NCBI GenBank assembly: GCA_036897485.1
Contig: JAYMTF010001311.1
Span: forward strand, 1 to 24,327
DNA from: Pelargonium nanum
Taxonomy: Eukaryota; Streptophyta; Magnoliopsida; Geraniales; Geraniaceae
DNA: 24,327 nucleotides
Direction: 5' to 3'
Positions 8,331 to 16,889 of this stretch are shown in pieces. Under the pieces are notes generated by a model, which did not search any database, was not told where the DNA came from, and was given only the letters and a program-made list of their open reading frames with translations. The position numbers were made by a program, and so were the translations under genes. How positions within the stretch are numbered: position 1 is the stretch's first letter; every line of letters begins with the position of its first letter.

Positions 8331-10767
8331 GAGCTCTGAATGTGGTGGTGAGGACTGTTCTTGTTGTAACAGTGGTTTGTTGTTGATTGGGACCTCTGTT
8401 GCAATCAATGCTGATGCTGAAATTTCCTTCAACATTGGTGATGGGTTTGGTACTACTATTGGTGGTGCTGATGCTGAAATTTCCTTCAATTTTGCTGATG
8501 GGTTTGGTGCTGTTGGTGCTGCACAAACTGGAATCACTGACCTGATTTGAACTGCTGGTACATTCCTCCTCTGTGGGTTCATCTTGTAATTGAAGTTGAA
8601 ATTGAACCCTTGTGGTGGATTTGGAGATGGGTTTTGGTTTGTAGACCTAATTACTCTATTTGTCATCTGGGTTTTGTCTCTAAGAGGAAATGGCAAGTAA
8701 ATTGAGGAACTTGAGGTCTCTTTTTCAAGCTCCTCTAGGGCAAGTTTAAGAGCAATCTCTGGTGGTTGAATTGGAGATGGGTTTTGGTTTGTGGACCTAA
8801 CTACACTATTTGCCATCTGGGTTTTGGCTCTAGGAGAAAATGGCATGTAAATTGAAGAGCTTGAGGTCTCTTTTTCAAGCTCTAGTGGTGGAATTGGAGA
8901 TGGGTTTTGGTTTGAGGACCTAATTACACTATTTGCCATATGGGTTTTGTCTCTTAGAGGAAATGGCATGTAAAGTGAGGAACTTGAGGTCTCTTTTTCA
9001 AGCTCTGGTGGTGGAATTGGAGATGGGTTTTGGTTTGGAGACCTAATTACACTATTTGCCGTCTGGGTTTTGTCTCTAAGAGGAAATGGCATGTAAATTG
9101 AGGAGCTTGAGGTCTCATTTTCAAGCTCTTCTAGGGCATGTTTAAGAGCAATCTCTGGCCTATTTGGTGGGTTTGTGAGAGGCAAAATCTTGGAAGCTGT
9201 TGGTGGTGGTGGAGGAGGAAGCAGAGAGACAAAGCTAGTTTGTTTCTGTACTGACAACAGATCCAAAATCTTCAATTTTTGATGACCAAAACTGAGGTCT
9301 CTGTGTCCTCTCACCATTCTCTTCCTGGCTTGCTGGTTCTGATTCTGATCTTTTGGTCTGAAATTGGAGAGCAACTTTGCCACAGCAGCTTGGTCTTGTT
9401 CTTCAGGTCTGCTTGATGATTCTTTATTTGCCAATGAACCCATTTCAGGAACTGCTCAGATTTGAACAAGCAAGAAACCAAGAATCAGAATTGACTTGTC
9501 AAAAAAAAAAAAAAAACTACAATCTATAGAATATATATTTTTAATTAGTTTAGTTCCTAAAATTCCAAGTTAAATTTTGAGTGTGAAGAGACAAGTCGTT
9601 CATGTTAAATCAAAGTTTGAAAATAAGAACACGAATAAAAGTGATTAAGACGACAATAGAGTACAATAAGAGTAATAAGATGTCAAAATTTGCAAATTTT
9701 GTCGTTGAAGTATAAAAATGTTTGAAGTTTTCGGCGTCAGATTCTTAACCGTAAAACTAGAATTTAGTCAAGAATGGCAATTGAGGAAGAGCATAATAAA
9801 TAAATAATCAAGAAATGGTGAAAAGAGATGCATACATTTCTTCAAGGCACACCAAGCAGCAATGGCAGCATTTTTCTCAGCTTGCTTCTTGGTTTTGGCA
9901 GGTTCACCATTAAAATTCATACCAGCAAGCTCCACAGTGCAAGTGAAGATTGGAGCATGACCAGGACCTGACCTCACTGTGGTGTATACAGGAAGCTTGA
10001 GCCCAGCTCTGTGAGCTGTTTCTTGAAGGAGGTTCTTGTAAATTCCAGTCTCATCCTAACAAAAAATAAAAATCAGAAATAAATTAAACTGAGAATATGA
10101 TTCATGAAAATTTTAGAAAAATCAAGAAAAGACTGGTAGTTTTGATTTTATTATTTATTAAGTTCAATTTACAAGAACTCTTGATTGTGGGAGACTGAAA
10201 TATACAAAATGGATCAAGAAAACAGGAAAAAAAATGATGGGTTCTTGTATATTAAGGTCTCATCCTAACAAAAATCAGACAAAATGAATCAAGAAAACAT
10301 AAAAAAAAATCAAGAAAAGATAGATGAGTTCATGTATAGAAAGTACAAAATCTAGAAAAATTGATCAATAAAACAAAAAAAATCAAGAAAAAAAACATGA
10401 AAAGATTGATGGGTTCTTGTAGACAAAATTGATCAATAAAACAAAAAAATCAAGAAAAATTTAGACAAAATGAATCAAGAAACTTCTGGTGTTTTTATTT
10501 TGTTTTGGTTTCAAAACTTACAAGAACTCTGGCTGTGAGAGATTTGGAGGGTCCTCTAGAGGAAAGAACATTGAGTGCCACCTCAGCAGCAGCATGCTCA
10601 GCTTGCCTGAGAGTTGTGCAGTAGCTTGGGCTCTCAAAGATCTCTCCATTGAAGTTCACACAAGCTCTGAATCTTGGTGCATGGTCTGGTCCTTCTCTGC
10701 TGCAACCATAAGCTGGGAGGTTAAAGCAGCTTCTTTGTGCAAGTTCTTGCAGCTGGTTCTTGAACAT
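8292..10767 (-). CDS. Double-stranded RNA-binding protein, DRB3/DRB5 type
   Basis: Three exons on the minus strand: 10767-10522 (phase 0, donor GTAAGT), 10055-9836 (acceptor TTAG, donor GTATGC, phase 1) and 9451-8292 (acceptor GCAG, stop TGA), giving 541 residues. dsRBM1 spans residues 1-69, starting MFKNQLQELAQR, with EGPDHAPRF and QAEHAAAEVAL. dsRBM2 spans about 86-155, starting GIYKNLLQETAHRAG, with TKKQAEKNAAIAAW. The second domain and the later VSLLPPPPPP..SKILP and VQIRSVIPVCAAP blocks match the DRB3/DRB5 branch better than DRB2. Family members bind dsRNA and assist or modulate Dicer-like and small-RNA pathways. The protein is much longer than Arabidopsis DRB3/DRB5 (roughly 360-390 residues). 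The excess is a fourfold repeat at residues 264-435 (see 8613-9128). MFKNQ is the canonical start. The paralogue cannot be fixed by eye. Confidence 0.93.
8404..8512 (-). repeat. 57-bp coding duplication in DRB exon 3
   Basis: On the plus strand TGCTGATGCTGAAATTTCCT begins at 8409 and 8466, followed in both by TGATGGGTTTGGT. In protein terms the block with LKEISASA occurs twice, 19 residues apart, near residues 471-503. The frame is kept. Confidence 0.85.
8613..9128 (-). repeat. Four tandem copies of a 123/150-bp coding unit in DRB exon 3
   Basis: The unit ELE.ETSSSS.Y.PF is followed by R.KT...N.V.RS.NQNPSP. It starts at protein residues 264, 305, 346 and 396, so spacings are 41, 41 and 50 residues (123, 123 and 150 bp). 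Copies 1 and 4 are preceded by PEIALK.ALE, which copies 2 and 3 lack; this accounts for the longer last spacing. All copies stay in frame and share most residues. The region is Ser/Pro/Asn-rich and predicted to be disordered. Confidence 0.92.
10173..10264 (-). pseudogene. Fossil cryptic exon in DRB intron 1
   Basis: Read on the minus strand, this 92-nt segment starts after TTTTTGTTAG with GATGAGAC and then TACAAGAACC, a copy of the start of exon 2 with its acceptor (true one at 10055). It ends TCTCCCACAATCAAGAGTTCTT-like, then GTAAAT, a copy of the end of exon 1 with its donor (true one at 10522). This is what a tandem duplication of the exon1-intron-exon2 junction would leave. It has an in-frame TGA at 10216-10214, and 92 nt is not a multiple of three, so inclusion would cut the protein to 98 residues. 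Confidence 0.6.
10241..10440. repeat. About 86-bp array in DRB intron 1
   Basis: The motif GTTC(T/A)TGTA with flanking GATGGG and ATCAA..AAAACA occurs at 10241, 10328 and 10413, and also at 10032 inside exon 2. Spacings within the intron are 87 and 85 bp. The copies are degenerate and rich in AATCAAGAAAA. Confidence 0.55.
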
Positions 10768-10769
10768 CT

Positions 10770-10869
10770 CTACAACAAATTTACAAAAAAAAACCCACCA
10801 TCAAGAAACCAAAAAAAAAAAACCATGATCTTAGAAGGCCAAAAATGGCTCAAGAAATGGTGGGTTCAC
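10770..10869 (-). other. Candidate 5'-UTR intron of the DRB gene
   Basis: On the minus strand a good donor, TTTGCAG/GTGAAC, lies at 10870/10869. A T-rich tract and acceptor TTGTTGTAG end at 10770, two bases before the ATG. This would be a 100-nt leader intron. It is inferred from splice signals only. Confidence 0.4.
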
Positions 10870-10946
10870 CTGCAAATTGGTCTGGTTTTTTCTCAATCAC
10901 CACCACCACCTACATTGCCATGGAAGTAATGGCTTGTTGTGTGAAG

Positions 10947-10967
10947 AAGAGAGAGAGAGAGAGAGAA
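10947..10967. repeat. (GA)n microsatellite in DRB 5' leader/promoter
   Basis: GAAGAGAGAGAGAGAGAGAGA upstream of the DRB start, reading as CT repeats in the transcript sense, at a position like the tracts before the COBRA-like and acyltransferase genes. Confidence 0.75.
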
Positions 10968-10970
10968 TAT

Positions 10971-11849
10971 GGAGAAATAGGACTTGAATTTAAGGTGGCT
11001 CTTGAGTCAGACTGGTGTGAAGTGACAAATTTGGAGGGTTTCTGTTTTTTCAACTCTAATACTAGAGGTGAAATTCAAGTTTCAGGCTAGAACCAAATGG
11101 TTATGAGGGTGTTTCAGACATTTCACCTTTATTCATTGTTGGTCCTGGTTCTGGGTTGACCAGACACAGACAGTTACTCTCTTGGATTTGACTTTTGGTC
11201 ATAAAATATATATGTAACAACAATATTACTATTATTTGTGCTGTTTCTAGTAAGTGGACCATTAATAACACAAGATAAGAACAACATGGTTTGATAAAAA
11301 TGGCTTTTTGCTGAGAAAATAAGTTGAAAAAGCTTAAATTTGCAATAAAGTTGGTTGTTTGGTCCTAGCATTGATTTTATTAAAGAAAAGAATTGATTAT
11401 GGAAAATTAAAGTCTAAGAACCCAAATTTGATAATGTGGGTCTAAACAAGTCTGGTAAAAAAAACGCCCGTGTTCTTGTCAAACTAATTGTGGTCAGTGC
11501 CTCGATAAGAGCTGGCAATTTAGACCCGCAACCCGTATTGGCAGCTTGTGAATATACAATTGCTGATTTCACAAATAGCAATAAAATTAGACACTAACTA
11601 AATCCACAAAATGCCATCAATACAAAGTTAAAAAATGACCAAGAAGCTCACTCAACACACCATTTCTTCCCAAGAAAAAAGACTATTAATATGACCCAAA
11701 ACCAACACACCAGAAACAAACAACATCCCACCAAAACCTTCCCCACAATGCACAATTTTGCAACTAAGCCATTTTCAACAATACACTAAACCTTTCTCTA
11801 TCTTACCAAATACAAATCCACCTACTACGTGATGATCCGGCAGCTTCGG
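10971..11849. other. Intergenic DNA between acyltransferase 3' end and DRB promoter
   Basis: No coding sequence is recognised. The part next to the DRB gene is its promoter; TATATATTTTAT on the minus strand at about 11202-11213 is a possible but distant TATA element. Near 11508-11540 there is a GAGCTGGCAATTTAGACCCG fragment like the MITE ends at 13535-13644, without a visible partner end. The A-rich stretch at 11570-11849 would be the acyltransferase 3' UTR and flank. Confidence 0.45.
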
Positions 11850-14800
11850 CTATGAATGCCGGTTCTCGGGAGCTGCCAAGCTGTTGCTGCTGCTGCTACC
11901 TCCTACTCGGTTTGGTTCACCGGCTCTGGCGGCCAAAGCAAGCACTTCCGGCGACATTTCCCAGCTCCCACTCTTTCTTCCCCAGCTGGATCGCCTTGGA
12001 TGTGCTCCGCGTTCGCCAATTGTGTCCTCTTGCGTTGTAGCTCTAATGTCGGGAGACAACTCGCCCAATTCGTTCAGTTCGCCATCCTTGACATTCACAC
12101 GTTCAGAGTTGAGTTGATCTTCACAGTGATCTGCCCCAGGAGCCATATCTCCCCACACTGTTTTGCGGCCCATTTCTATGTTATCCACTGCTTTTCCCAT
12201 GTTTGGGCTCATGAATCCGCCACCTCCCACAGATCGGGTTGGCAAAGCGGGTTCTCTTGGGACCAATGCTCGGAAATTGTTCTTGGAAGGGGCAATGCTG
12301 GTGCAGAATATCTCCTTGAAGTTATTTGGCACTCCTTTGTTGTAGGGGTTGGCTCGGCGATCATACCTGTATCTGAAATTCTCATACGTAGTCTACAAAA
12401 GGAGCAAAAAGTCGGGAGCACATTTATCAGAAACAGAGTCAATTAACAAGCACTCATTATGTAGGACTGTGCATTGGTCCAATACCGGTTTGGACCAAAC
12501 CGGGTCAGCAGACTAAAAAGTCTGGACCCAACAAGTTTTGGAACAAACTCAGTAGAATTTTTTAATTACTATGATTTGAGCAAAGCAAGGTTAATTGGGT
12601 GAGTAATCATAAAGTAGATAGTACCAAATTTAGTGTGTATATATATATAGAATTAATTTTAAAAATATATATATTAACAATAATTCAGTATGGAGCGAAT
12701 TAAGACCAAGACCGGACCAAACCCAATCAGTCCGGTTTCGGTACGGACCATTTTTCTGATACAGACTGATTTTTGCACACAGCCCTATCAGTATGAACTC
12801 TGTCCAACTAACGAGGGAAGATGAATATATTACCTGATTTGTACCGACGAGATATAAATGGAAGGCGGTGAGGCCACCAACAAACCACATTGATATGAAA
12901 GTGTAAATTATCAGCACAATGGAGGCAGGGGTTTTGATCATTGCTTTCCATATTGTCGTCTCCTCCGCTTCCATGATTCTCCGGATGTAGACCCAGCAGA
13001 ACGCGAAAACGTATATACACAGCAGGGTTGTCGAGAAGACAAACATGAAGAAGAATCGGTAATTTCGCTGCACACAAAAATGAGTGTGTATATAAGTATG
13101 TCAGATACTTTAGCATGCATGACTCATCATGTCGTAACACAACTCAAAATTAGCGTGTTTGGGCTCCCACATTTTGTAATCGTGTTTGTGTTGAGCCTCC
13201 AAAACACGCACGATTAATTAGTCGTGTTGGGACACACACACTTAAGGGTAGAATTGTAAATTAGTTCTAATAATGTGCCAAACGTGTTGGTTGTGTCATG
13301 TCAAATGTGTTGGTTCAATCATGCAGAATGAGTTAGGTTGTGTTCATGTCAATCATGTCATGTCGTGTCAGCACCGCCCATTTAGTCACCGTGTTATATG
13401 TGTCATGTTTGTGTTGGATCGTGCAACACACAATCAATCTTCAGCACAACACGAACACAACACGCACACACGAATTTCCAACTCTAATCAATCTCCAGGA
13501 AACATAAAATATGATAATGGTATAACCTACCAAATAGATCTGGCAATTCGGGTTGAAAATGTCAAACCCGACCCCAGCTTGAACTTGCCAAAATGTGGTC
13601 GGGTCTCGGGTGCATGAGGATTTGGATCCAAATTGCCACCTCTACTACTAAAACAAATAATTTTTATCCAGAAAAATGACTTACCAGCCCAATACACTGC
13701 CCAACCCAAGGGCAATGGTGGTCAAATCGTTCTACACAGTTATTGCAGATTGAGCAGTGGGAGCAGCGAGGAGGTCTGTAAAGCATACAAGTATCGCAGT
13801 ACTTGATTTTCACAGGGATTCCATTGACATCTACTTCCTTAATGCGAGGCAACCGTAGCTGTGGGGTTTGGCCAGCTCCAATCTCGGCGCCACCTTCATA
13901 GCCTTCTGGCTCTGGAGGGTGTGCGTTACGTGGAATAATACCGGGATCTCTTCCCGAGGTCAGCAAAAGAAGAATTAAAACCTAAAAGAGAAAACACGTC
14001 CATAAAATTAGAGTTCAATATTACACAATTCATATGGATCACCGAGATCATAAATGCTTGGCGTATGTAGAAAGTAGCACGTGCAAGAGCCAATATACCT
14101 TCGGGGCAGTTTCAGTACTTGTCAGAGAAGGAATGACAATAAAGCTCTAATGAACCTAAACAGCAAAACCTAGTGATACTTATCTAGGACATATAATTAA
14201 AAAATAGAAAGTTGTTGGTTTTGCTTCCAAAAAGCCATGGAAACATCTGGTTCTAAGAAACAATTCATGCTATATCTTAGAAGAACCCTATATCTGGTTT
14301 AGACGGTCCTATACGAAACTTAATAAAGCTTTTTGCCCTCACACTATGATGTGTTAATCGTTAACTTCTTACCATTAAGGAAATATAATTAGCAAAACTA
14401 TTTTTTGGAGGGTCAGGATTGAAAACTAATCTCACAAGTACCAAGACACAAATTCAAAGCAAATCGTGGCATTAAAATTATTACAAGGAAATTCATAAAC
14501 CAAATATATAAATATATAGAAAGAGAGGGAGAGAGAGAGAGAGAGAGAGCTTACGTAGACGGTGAATACAACAGCAACAGTCATAACTGATATTCCCAAG
14601 TGATGAGAAAAATCATCCATCAACTTTCTGGCAACGAAGGCACAGAAAACTGCAACAGGAGCTACTATAAGGCATATGGTCAGCCCCAGAGATCTTACAT
14701 CTGGCCCGAAGATAAACCTCCCTTGAAGAAAAAATATCTGCAAGAAATAACCTTAAAGCTTTATTCAACCTTGAAACCCTAATTAAGCTTAAGTAAACAT

Positions 14801-16465
14801 TATAGCTTTTTGCTGGCATCTAAGAATATCATGCATTTATGATCTAAATTTTATAAATTTAATTGTTTTTATGGTTGATAAGCAAAACTACCCATGACCT
14901 TAACCAAAATCATTAATTCAATAAATCCATATAGATGACAAGACCTGAAAATAAAAACAATATTGAAAACAAACAAAAGAGAAAAAAAAAAGAAGGAAAT
15001 TTTGAGGGAGAATAAGCAGAAAATAAATGCCATTGCCATAAATACCCATTCAGTGAAAAAAAGAAAAGAAAAAAACAAAACAAATCAAACACAGAATGTA
15101 GTGCCAAACACGTACAACTGAACAATTGTCGTGACAGAACAGCTAATCTTATGAATGCACTAGAAACAATGTCGACTGTAGTGAATAGGCAACTGCATAA
15201 GCTCGTATAGCAGTATTCATAGTATGTGAATCATTCTGAATAAGTGTGCTAATTGGTCAATACATGTTAGAAGCTGAATAAGGGGAAAAAAAGGTGTCCC
15301 AAATTGTCAATATAGTAACTAGTAATTGCCACCAAAACCCAAAATATCAATCTGTCTCCAATCAAACCATGACCAACAAAATCATCATATTTCAGCCAAC
15401 TGGGCCTATACACAGTCTAATACATCAGTTCAAAAATTGTAAGCAACACCGTACTTCTGATCACGCCGTTCTCTGACTAACCAAAATTTACAATTAGCCA
15501 ATGCAACACAAACTTCATGATTAAGTAACATCATCAAGTTTTGTCCCCAAAACCCAAAATCTCAACCTTTATCTCGAATCAAACCATGACCAACAAAATC
15601 ATTATATTTCAGCCAACAGTGCCTATACACCATCTAATACAACAGTTCAAAAGGAGCAACATTGACCACCCAAATCGACTTATTAATCAAATAAATGCAT
15701 CAAAAACTTCATGGTTCACATATTGAATACTAGACTGATAAAGAAAAGAAGAAGAAGAGGTTTTTACTTGTAAGTAACATCATCAAGTTTCACTACCAAA
15801 ACCCAAAATCTCAACCTATATCTCCAATCAAACCATGACCAACAAATCATTATATACACAGTCTAATACAACAGTTCAAAAGGAGCAACATTTGATCATG
15901 ACGTTCTCTAACCAAAAAATAAAACGAGCCAATGCTGCACAAACTTCATGGTTCACAGATTGAGCACTAGACCAATAAAGAAACAAACAAAACAAAACAA
16001 AACAAATAAAAACTTTTTTACTTATAAGTTATAACATCTAGTTTTTTTTCGACCTCTTTAATCCTCAATCATAATCCTACTACTGTGCTAACAAATGCAA
16101 ATAATTGCACACATTTGAACACTTCCATTTCCATGTACGAATCTACTAAGCCATGAACACACACAAGAATGATCTGATGCATGAACCAGTCCAAGAATCA
16201 GCAACAAAACTACTGAAATTGAAACATGAATCACAATCCTAGAAACCAAAATCCTAGAAAACAGACCAAGAATCAGCAACAAAAAACATTAAAAAAAGGA
16301 AAGTAAACATCTTGAGCACACACAGCACCAAAACCCTAGAAAACCACAATCACACAATACACTCACATTGCTTCCTTTCCAAGCTTGGTAAACCCGTAAA
16401 TCAGCTGACCCGCCGGCCGATCCGGACCCGCCATCGGACCTCTGCGGCGGCGGCACCACATACAT
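11850..16465 (-). CDS. DHHC-type protein S-acyltransferase (PAT)
   Basis: Five phase-0 exons on the minus strand: 16465-16367, 14737-14555, 13981-13685, 13067-12834 and 12392-11850 (stop TAG). The protein has 451 residues, a normal length for this plant branch. After a Gly/Ser-rich N-terminus come YQAWKGSN and [13 protein letters not shown], typical of the AtPAT05-09 group. Transmembrane segments lie at about 52-69, 82-103, 198-221 and 241-267. The Cys-rich domain contains YCDTC, then [10 protein letters not shown], and the catalytic DHHC at 181-184 followed by [12 protein letters not shown] at 272-275 is the conserved TTxE motif. The C-terminal 175 residues are soluble and probably disordered. 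Such enzymes autoacylate on the DHHC Cys, then transfer palmitate to membrane-associated proteins at Golgi, plasma membrane or tonoplast. All visible catalytic features are intact. Which PAT paralogue it is cannot be decided. Confidence 0.95.
12462..12787. mobile_element. hAT-like MITE in acyltransferase intron 4
   Basis: A 326-bp element begins TAGGACTGTGCATTGG and ends GCACACAGCCCTA, so the inverted ends share TAGGRCTGTG. The flanking octamers are TCATTATG (12454-12461) and TCAGTATG (12788-12795), agreeing at seven of eight, as expected for an aged 8-bp hAT target duplication. Near both ends the interior has GGACCAAACC / GGTTTCGGTACGGACC-type inverted sequence. There is no transposase. It makes up about three quarters of the 441-nt intron. 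Confidence 0.75.
13140..13485. mobile_element. CGTGTTG-rich MITE-like element in acyltransferase intron 3
   Basis: The left and central part is rich in GTGTTG/GTGTCATGT motifs, and the right end is rich in the complementary CAACACGAACACAACACG, so the segment is loosely palindromic. It ends CGAATTTCCAACTCTA, the style of several plant hAT MITEs, and the left side has a faint counterpart AAAATTAGCGTGT. I found no target site duplication. Confidence 0.4.
13535..13644. mobile_element. Short hAT-like MITE in acyltransferase intron 3
   Basis: A 110-bp element begins TAGATCTGGCAATTCGGG and ends AAATTGCCACCTCTA, so the inverted ends share TAGA..TGGCAATT. Flanking octamers are CTACCAAA (13527-13534) and CTACTAAA (13645-13652), seven of eight identical. 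The interior is ACCCGAC-rich. It lies 41 bp from exon 3. Confidence 0.7.
14525..14549. repeat. (GA)n tract abutting the exon 2 donor of the acyltransferase
   Basis: In the transcript sense the donor GTAAGC (14554-14549) runs directly into about ten CT units and then CCCTCTCTTTC. A pyrimidine tract this close to a 5' splice site is unusual. Confidence 0.85.
15328..15980. repeat. Three degenerate tandem units in acyltransferase intron 1
   Basis: CCAAAACCCAAAAT begins at 15332, 15547 and 15796 (spacings 215 and 249 bp). Each copy continues with AATCAAACCATGACCAACAAA, TCTAATACA.CAGTTCAAAA and, in part, GCACAAACTTCATG. Copy 3 lacks part of the middle. Small open frames at 15294 and 15541 simply run through the copies. 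Confidence 0.85.
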
Positions 16466-16699
16466 CGCTCCGCTCTCAGCTAAACGACGTCACTTCACTT
16501 CGCGTAGCAAGCACGCGCACAGGACAGGGGCAGATCAGTAAAAAGGACCGACCTGAGCTCGGCTCAGCCGCCGGAGATACAGAAAAGGAGCTTCCGGCGA
16601 CAAGTAGAGGAAGATTCCGGCGAGCTCAACGGCTAGATTTCGCGTCGCCGACAAGGCATGGTGGAGGAGAAGCGATGGGTTGGGTTTGGTTTCGCTGAA

Positions 16700-16716
16700 C
16701 TGAGAGAGAGAGAGAT
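16700..16716. repeat. Short (GA)n tract in acyltransferase leader
   Basis: GAGAGAGAGAGAGATAG lies about 240 bp upstream of the start codon and reads (CT)n in the transcript sense. Confidence 0.7.
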
Positions 16717-16877
16717 AGGTGACAGATAGTAATGACTGTGTTGTGGCGCTTTACAGGATGTTAGGGTGACGTGGCGAGAAGTGATTGGGCGGTGACCGAG
16801 GAGGACCAGTGGGGTTGGGTGACAGACTTGCTTTTTTTCTGGTTCCCAACACATACAAGAATGTGACTGTCCCTCTG

Positions 16878-16883
16878 TTTATA
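16878..16883 (-). promoter_or_regulatory. Candidate TATA box of the acyltransferase gene
   Basis: The minus strand reads CACATATAAACAGAG. Transcription would start near 16850, giving a leader of roughly 385 nt. A TGACGTGGC motif (ACGT core) lies at 16767-16775 within that leader. Confidence 0.5.
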
Positions 16884-16889
16884 TGTGAG

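Noticed and set aside
8305-8550. 81-codon plus-strand frame, Gly/Ala-rich
   Set aside because: Antisense shadow of the repetitive C-terminal coding part of the DRB gene; its apparent repeats are the 57-bp duplication read backwards.
10489-10929. 146-codon plus-strand frame
   Set aside because: Antisense shadow of DRB exon 1 plus flanking sequence.
11856-12446. 196-codon plus-strand frame
   Set aside because: It lies antisense to acyltransferase exon 5 and extends into the intron. The minus-strand reading is continuous with the DHHC protein and has the TTYE motif.
12630-12667. ATATATAT runs as a separate microsatellite element
   Set aside because: Short and interrupted, and inside the MITE at 12462-12787, so explained as part of that element's AT-rich interior.
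16312-16698. 128-codon plus-strand frame
   Set aside because: Overlaps acyltransferase exon 1 and its GC-rich leader in antisense; no recognisable domain.
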